Part shown: positions 60,103 to 64,000 of the stretch, in pieces | How positions within the stretch are numbered: the stretch's first letter is position 1 | Layout: each line of letters begins with the position of its first letter | NCBI RefSeq assembly: GCF_014172375.1 | Contig: NZ_WNXD01000001.1 | Coordinates: 1,984,001 to 2,048,000, forward strand | Source: Pedobacter planticolens | GTDB taxonomy: Bacteria > Bacteroidota > Bacteroidia > Sphingobacteriales > Sphingobacteriaceae | Direction: 5' to 3' | DNA length: 64,000 nucleotides | The notes under the pieces: generated by a model | Seen by the model: the letters and a program-made list of their open reading frames with translations, nothing else | Databases searched by the model: none | Told to the model about the DNA's origin: nothing | Made by a program: the position numbers and the translations under genes

Positions 60103-60942
60103 TTACACCAACCCATTTAACTTCGCACTTAACCCTTTAGAAACCTCATTAAAATACCGTTTCTTTCCATAACCCATCACCCATCTAATGCCACTACTAG
60201 CATTAGTTACAAAAACCTCTTCGGCTTCATTTAAAATCTCCGGATTAATTTGCGCTTCGATTAAAGACAAATCATGTGTTTTGGCTAACTGTAAAACTAC
60301 ACTCCTCATTACGCCTGCCACACAACCTTCGGAAAGTGCTGGTGTATAAATCTGCTTTTGATAGACAACAAAAACATTCGAGCTCGTGCTTTCGCACAAA
60401 AACCCATTCTGATTTAAAATTAAGGCCTCATCTAAACGGTGTTGCTTTTGAAACAAACCTGCCATTACATAGAGCAATGCATTGCTAGTTTTATAATTAG
60501 CTAATTTATTAATGGATTTAGTGATTTCATCATACACATCTATAATTAAACCTTTTTTGTTTAACTCGTATTGTGGTTGTTCTAATGGAATCGATTCTAG
60601 CAAATAACCTGCTTTGTTACTTTGGGGTGTGTATAACCCTTCGCCATCTCGGTAAATAGTCAAACGAAAACGAACGTTCCCATTAAACTTATTCTTTTTA
60701 AGGAGTTCAGCTGTTTTTTGTCGTAGAAAATATTCATCTAGCAAGGCATAGCCTTCCATCTTTAAGGCTTTCATTCCTGCCCTTAACCGATCTGCATGTT
60801 GCTCTGCAAACTGTAATTTTCCATTACACATGCGCATAGATTCGAACAGACCATCGCCAAATTTAAACCCACGATTACTTGCTTTTATAATGGCATGATC
60901 TGCCGCAAAAAACTCGTCGTTAAATAAAATATAGTGCGACAT
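60103..60942 (-). CDS. Class IV PLP aminotransferase (BCAT / ADC lyase / D-Ala aminotransferase family)
   Basis: A 279-residue fold-type IV PLP enzyme. The PLP-binding Lys is expected at Lys151 in NKLANYKTSNALLY, and the PLP-ring-binding Glu at Glu184 in GFLCESTSSNVFV. The start ASNRGFKFGDGLFESMR and the last block EEVFVTNASSGIRWVMGYG are typical. Substrate specificity within the family (branched-chain amino acids, aminodeoxychorismate or D-amino acids) cannot be decided from the motifs. It lies 3 bp downstream of the pseudouridine synthase gene, so they form one transcript. Confidence 0.88.
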   Translation of the reverse strand: MSHYILFNDEFFAADHAIIKASNRGFKFGDGLFESMRMCNGKLQFAEQHADRLRAGMKALKMEGYALLDEYFLRQKTAELLKKNKFNGNVRFRLTIYRDGEGLYTPQSNKAGYLLESIPLEQPQYELNKKGLIIDVYDEITKSINKLANYKTSNALLYVMAGLFQKQHRLDEALILNQNGFLCESTSSNVFVVYQKQIYTPALSEGCVAGVMRSVVLQLAKTHDLSLIEAQINPEILNEAEEVFVTNASSGIRWVMGYGKKRYFNEVSKGLSAKLNGLV

Positions 60943-60945
60943 ACA

Positions 60946-61974
60946 TTACTGCGGTTGTAGCGAATAGTTTCGCCATTTAAGTAAAACAGCTTTAAAGTCT
61001 GCAGGCAAAGGTGCTTCAAACTCCATGTATTTTTTTGTGGTTGGATGTATGAAACCTAAACTTTGTGCATGTAAAGCTTGGCGAGGCATTAATTCGAAGC
61101 AGTTGCTTACAAATTGTTTGTATTTGGTAAACGTTGTTCCTTTTAAAATTTTATCGCCACCATAATTTGCATCGCTAAACAGCGGATGACCGATATGTTG
61201 CATGTGCGCTCTAATTTGATGCGTACGACCTGTTTCTAACTGGCAACTTACCAATGTAACGTAACCTAAACGCTCTAACACTGAATAGTTAGTCACCGAC
61301 CATTTGCCTTTTTCTTCATCATCATACACATCCATTACAATGCGGTTTTTTAAACTCCGACCAATGTAACCTTCTACTCTACCGTCTTTTTCTATATCGC
61401 CCCAAGCTAGTGCAATGTATTTACGGGTAATGCTGTGATCAAAAAACTGTTTAGCCAATTTAGTCATGGTGATTTCGTTCTTGCTAATCAGCAAAAGTCC
61501 AGATGTATCTTTGTCTATACGGTGTACTAAACCAGGGCGACCATCATTACCTGGTAAAGTTGGTAATTGTTCAAAATGATAAGCTAAGGCATTAACTAAT
61601 GTTCCGGTATAATTGTTAAAACCTGGATGCACCACCATACCCGCAGGTTTATTCACTATTAATAAATCAGCATCCTCATATACAATATCTATCGGAATGT
61701 TTTCTGGATAAACTTCTGTATCGCGTGGCGGATGTGCAAACACGATAGAAATTTCATCAAATGGTTTTACCTTATAGCTTGATTTTATTGTCTTTTTATT
61801 AACTAATACGTTGCCAGCATCAATTGCATTTTGAATTCTGTTTCGTGATGCATTCTCTAAACGGTGCATCAAAAACTTGTCAATACGTAGCAACGACTGT
61901 CCTTTATCTACCACAATATTAAAATGCTCAAATAAATCTTGTTCTTCCTCTTGCTCTGTAATATTGTTTTCCAT
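60946..61974 (-). CDS. RluA-family 23S rRNA pseudouridine synthase (RluD-like)
   Basis: A 342-residue pseudouridine synthase with an N-terminal S4 RNA-binding domain (about residues 27-72, LLRIDKFLMHRLENASRNRI) and a catalytic domain. The catalytic Asp154 lies in HRIDKDTSGLLL. Other blocks are LLIVNKPAGMVVHPG, ETGRTHQIRAHMQHIGHPL and LHAQSLGFIHP. The S4 plus catalytic order and length resemble RluD, which modifies helix 69 of 23S rRNA, but RluC-type activity is not excluded. It is co-transcribed with the aminotransferase gene. Confidence 0.92.
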   Translation of the reverse strand: MENNITEQEEEQDLFEHFNIVVDKGQSLLRIDKFLMHRLENASRNRIQNAIDAGNVLVNKKTIKSSYKVKPFDEISIVFAHPPRDTEVYPENIPIDIVYEDADLLIVNKPAGMVVHPGFNNYTGTLVNALAYHFEQLPTLPGNDGRPGLVHRIDKDTSGLLLISKNEITMTKLAKQFFDHSITRKYIALAWGDIEKDGRVEGYIGRSLKNRIVMDVYDDEEKGKWSVTNYSVLERLGYVTLVSCQLETGRTHQIRAHMQHIGHPLFSDANYGGDKILKGTTFTKYKQFVSNCFELMPRQALHAQSLGFIHPTTKKYMEFEAPLPADFKAVLLKWRNYSLQPQ

Positions 61975-62167
61975 GCCACAAAAATAGGATTAACAATTTG
62001 ATAATCTTAAAAAAAACTTATTGGCTTGTTTTTTGTTTAGTAATCAGTAACGAACTCATTAGGCTTATGAAAACTTTTACTGAAAATGTTAAGATAGTAC
62101 TCAATTTTTTTCCTTATCTGCTAAGAAAGATATACTTTCGTGATTGATAATCAAACAGATAAACAAA

Positions 62168-63208
62168 ATGAAAAGAAAATTAACGGCGCTTAAATCTATA
62201 ATGATTGTAAGCGCTTTTTTATTACCCTTAAATTTATTGGCGCAAGAAGATGTAGGTGACTTATTTAAGTCTAGCCCTGCTGATGCCACAAAACTCGTAG
62301 ATGCATACATCAGTCCTCTTTTTAAGGGATTGGGCGTAGGCCTAAACTCTGGCTGGAATACTTCCGCAAAGACCAAAGGTTTTTTACGATTTGATTTACG
62401 TATTACAGGAACATTAGCATTTGTACCAACAAAAGATCAAACTTATAATGCAGGTAGTTTGGGTTTACAAAACATTAAACCAGCTATTGGTGCAAACGGA
62501 ATAGGGCCAACTGCTTTTGGAGAGGATAGTGAAGGTTCTAAAATGGATATTTTGGTAAATGGCGCTCCTTCTGGTAAAACATTTAATTTACCACAAGGTA
62601 CAGGTATACATTTCGTTCCTTCTCCACAAGTTCAATTAACAGTGGGTTTACCTAAAAACATTGATATTTCGCTTCGCTTAGTTCCAAAAATTAAATTAGG
62701 TGATGATGCTGGTTCAATTAATATGTTCGGTATTGGTGCTAAAGTAGAAGTGCTTCCATTAATTATGGGTAAGAAAGATAAATTATTACCTTTTGATTTA
62801 GCGGTTGCTTTAGGATTAACTAGATTAAATTATACTTTACCGTTGGATATTAATAATGGTAAATACACTAATCAAGAATTAGACATTAAAATAAACGGCT
62901 TTAGCGCAGATGCAATTATATCTAAAAAGCTATTGTTTTTTACTCCTTTTGCTAGTGTAGGTTTTAACACCTCTAAATCTAATTTAAGTGCATTGGGCAC
63001 ATATGATTTTGATGCGCCTACTATTGGTAATCCAAATGCTACACAAACTTATACTGATCCAGTAGCACTTAAGAACAATGATATTAGTGGTATGAAAGCT
63101 TCTGTAGGTTTTCAATTAAAATTAGCCTTCTTTAAAATATATGCTTCTTATACTGCAGCACAATACAGCTATGTAAATGGTGGTATTGGCTTTGGTTTTG
63201 GTAAATAA
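62168..63208 (+). CDS. Outer-membrane beta-barrel protein (DUF6588)
   Basis: A 346-residue exported protein with signal peptide IMIVSAFLLPLNLLAQ. The start ATG giving MKRKLTALK was chosen over an upstream in-frame codon at 62144, which lies at the -7 box. The rest is a chain of amphipathic beta strands ending in an aromatic residue (LRFDLRITGTLAFVP-like, VEVLPLIMG, LAFFKIYASYTAAQYSYV) with glycine-rich turns and the C-terminal GGIGFGFGK, all typical of a Bacteroidota barrel of the DUF6588 group. A TACTTTCG box lies at 62133-62140. Ends at a clear terminator. Confidence 0.82.
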   Translation: MKRKLTALKSIMIVSAFLLPLNLLAQEDVGDLFKSSPADATKLVDAYISPLFKGLGVGLNSGWNTSAKTKGFLRFDLRITGTLAFVPTKDQTYNAGSLGLQNIKPAIGANGIGPTAFGEDSEGSKMDILVNGAPSGKTFNLPQGTGIHFVPSPQVQLTVGLPKNIDISLRLVPKIKLGDDAGSINMFGIGAKVEVLPLIMGKKDKLLPFDLAVALGLTRLNYTLPLDINNGKYTNQELDIKINGFSADAIISKKLLFFTPFASVGFNTSKSNLSALGTYDFDAPTIGNPNATQTYTDPVALKNNDISGMKASVGFQLKLAFFKIYASYTAAQYSYVNGGIGFGFGK

Positions 63209-63227
63209 AATTTTAAATCATCACTAG

Positions 63228-63258
63228 AAAAGCTTCTCTTTGGGGAAGCTTTTTTTAT
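63228..63258 (+). terminator. Intrinsic terminator of the DUF6588 gene
   Basis: AAAAGCTTC (63228-63236) pairs with GAAGCTTTT (63245-63253), followed by more T. It ends 4 bp before the next gene's ATG, which is very tight. Confidence 0.85.
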
Positions 63259-63261
63259 TTA

Positions 63262-64000
63262 ATGCAAATCTATAGTCCGGTACAGCAAATCAGTTTTCAA
63301 TCGTTAACATCTGTGTATGTTAAACGAGATGATTTAATTGACCCTTATATTTCGGGCAACAAATGGCGTAAACTGAAATACATTTTGCAAGATGTAGCAT
63401 TAAAAGGCAAAAACCATCTGGTTACTTTTGGCGGAGCTTATTCTAATCATTTAGTAGCTACGGCAGCAGCATCGGTAAGAGCTGGTTTAAAAGCTACCGC
63501 ATTTATACGTGGCGAACAAGTAGAAAATGAAATGCTTTTGCTTTGCAAACTATTTGGAATGCAACTTATTTTTACTGATCGAGAAAGCTACAAGGATAAA
63601 CAACAACTTTTCAACTCTCATTTTGGTAATGATAACCAAGCTTATTTTATTGATGAGGGTGGCGCTAGCGAAGAAGCTGTAAAGGGCTGTGCCGAAATTA
63701 TAACAGAGTTAACATCGCATTTCGATTATATATTTTGTGCTGCAGGAACTGGAACTACTGCAGCAGGATTATTAAAAGGTATAAATGAAAAGCAGTTAGC
63801 TACTCAACTTCATGTTATCCCTGTGTTAAAAGGTGGAGATTTTATAGCCGCAGAGATTAGCAAATACGAAAGTGATGTAAGCAAATTACATTTACATACC
63901 GATTATCATTTTGGCGGTTATGCTAAAACAACTCCAGAACTTTTACAGTTTATGAAAGCATTTATTGCTGAAACAGGAATGTTGATTGATCCAGTTTATA
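63262..64000 (+). CDS. ACC deaminase / D-cysteine desulfhydrase family enzyme (3' end outside window)
   Basis: The frame begins MQIYSPVQQISFQSL and remains open to the window edge (246 codons seen of about 300 expected). It is a fold-type II PLP enzyme of the ACCD/DcyD family. The PLP Lys is in YISGNKWRKLKY (the NKWRKL motif), the phosphate and substrate loop is FGGAYSNH, and CAAGTGTTAAGLL is the glycine-rich PLP-phosphate loop. Whether it degrades 1-aminocyclopropane-1-carboxylate or D-cysteine cannot be told from the fragment. The ATG lies only 4 bp after the terminator of the upstream gene. Confidence 0.88.
   Translation, partial: MQIYSPVQQISFQSLTSVYVKRDDLIDPYISGNKWRKLKYILQDVALKGKNHLVTFGGAYSNHLVATAAASVRAGLKATAFIRGEQVENEMLLLCKLFGMQLIFTDRESYKDKQQLFNSHFGNDNQAYFIDEGGASEEAVKGCAEIITELTSHFDYIFCAAGTGTTAAGLLKGINEKQLATQLHVIPVLKGGDFIAAEISKYESDVSKLHLHTDYHFGGYAKTTPELLQFMKAFIAETGMLIDPVY

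Overview
The window looks like chromosomal DNA of a low-GC member of the Bacteroidota, most probably a Pedobacter-like Sphingobacteriaceae. The grounds are Bacteroidota-type promoters (TAnnTTTG with an upstream TTTG), almost no Shine-Dalgarno sequences, many secreted proteins whose signal peptides end in A-Q, a type IX secretion plug protein, DUF-rich carbohydrate genes, and dense palindromic repeats between genes. The assignment is an inference from gene content and style; there is no rRNA gene in the window to confirm it. I recognised no tRNA, CRISPR array, phage or intact insertion sequence.

Layout. 1-4.2 kb: the end of a GH27 alpha-galactosidase, a DoxX-like protein with an ECF sigma factor, pyrD, and an Rrf2 regulator with an NAD(P)-binding reductase that share an operator motif. 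4.5-10.9 kb: ABC-F ATPase, T9SS plug protein, cytoplasmic GH13 alpha-amylase, acyl-CoA thioesterase, a secreted protein and an EVE protein. 10.9-12.1 kb: gene-free repeat island. 12.1-16.6 kb: zinc metalloprotease, holA, orphan HsdR-N-like nuclease domain. 16.9-21.8 kb: minus-strand operon (TIM-barrel isomerase, two Gfo/Idh/MocA oxidoreductases, DUF1080 protein) that fits a 3-keto-glycoside route. 22-26 kb: valS followed by two paralogous lipoproteins. 26.4-31.9 kb: Uma2 nuclease, Zn/Cd P1B-ATPase, M13 peptidase, MmcQ/YjbR protein. 32-37.6 kb: mnmD, AI-2E transporter, mazG and several small exported or membrane proteins. 38.2-42.4 kb: a degenerate DEAD-box protein, then an ECF sigma operon with a membrane-anchored beta-barrel partner and two lipoproteins. 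42.4-48.3 kb: tandem palindromic repeats, S9 peptidase, ThuA, DinB, truA.

48.3-54.4 kb is the most accessory-looking part. A DUF559 endonuclease is boxed in by two copies of a palindromic repeat. It is followed by a 21-bp tandem array, then by a string of small same-strand genes (KTSC-like, DUF4268, membrane protein, dihydrofolate-reductase-like) separated by copies of one short element, then by a 323-bp tandem repeat. 54.4-64 kb returns to housekeeping genes: FtsX/LolE-type permease, NamZ (DUF1343), fmt, class IV aminotransferase, rluA-family pseudouridine synthase, DUF6588 outer-membrane protein and the start of an ACC-deaminase-family gene.

The strongest unexplained signal is the repeat landscape. 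At least six families can be told apart by eye. Several show paired base changes that preserve hairpins between copies, so they look like structured elements under constraint and not simple debris. No transposase is visible to explain them; the DUF559 gene is the only nuclease gene physically embedded in one of these families.
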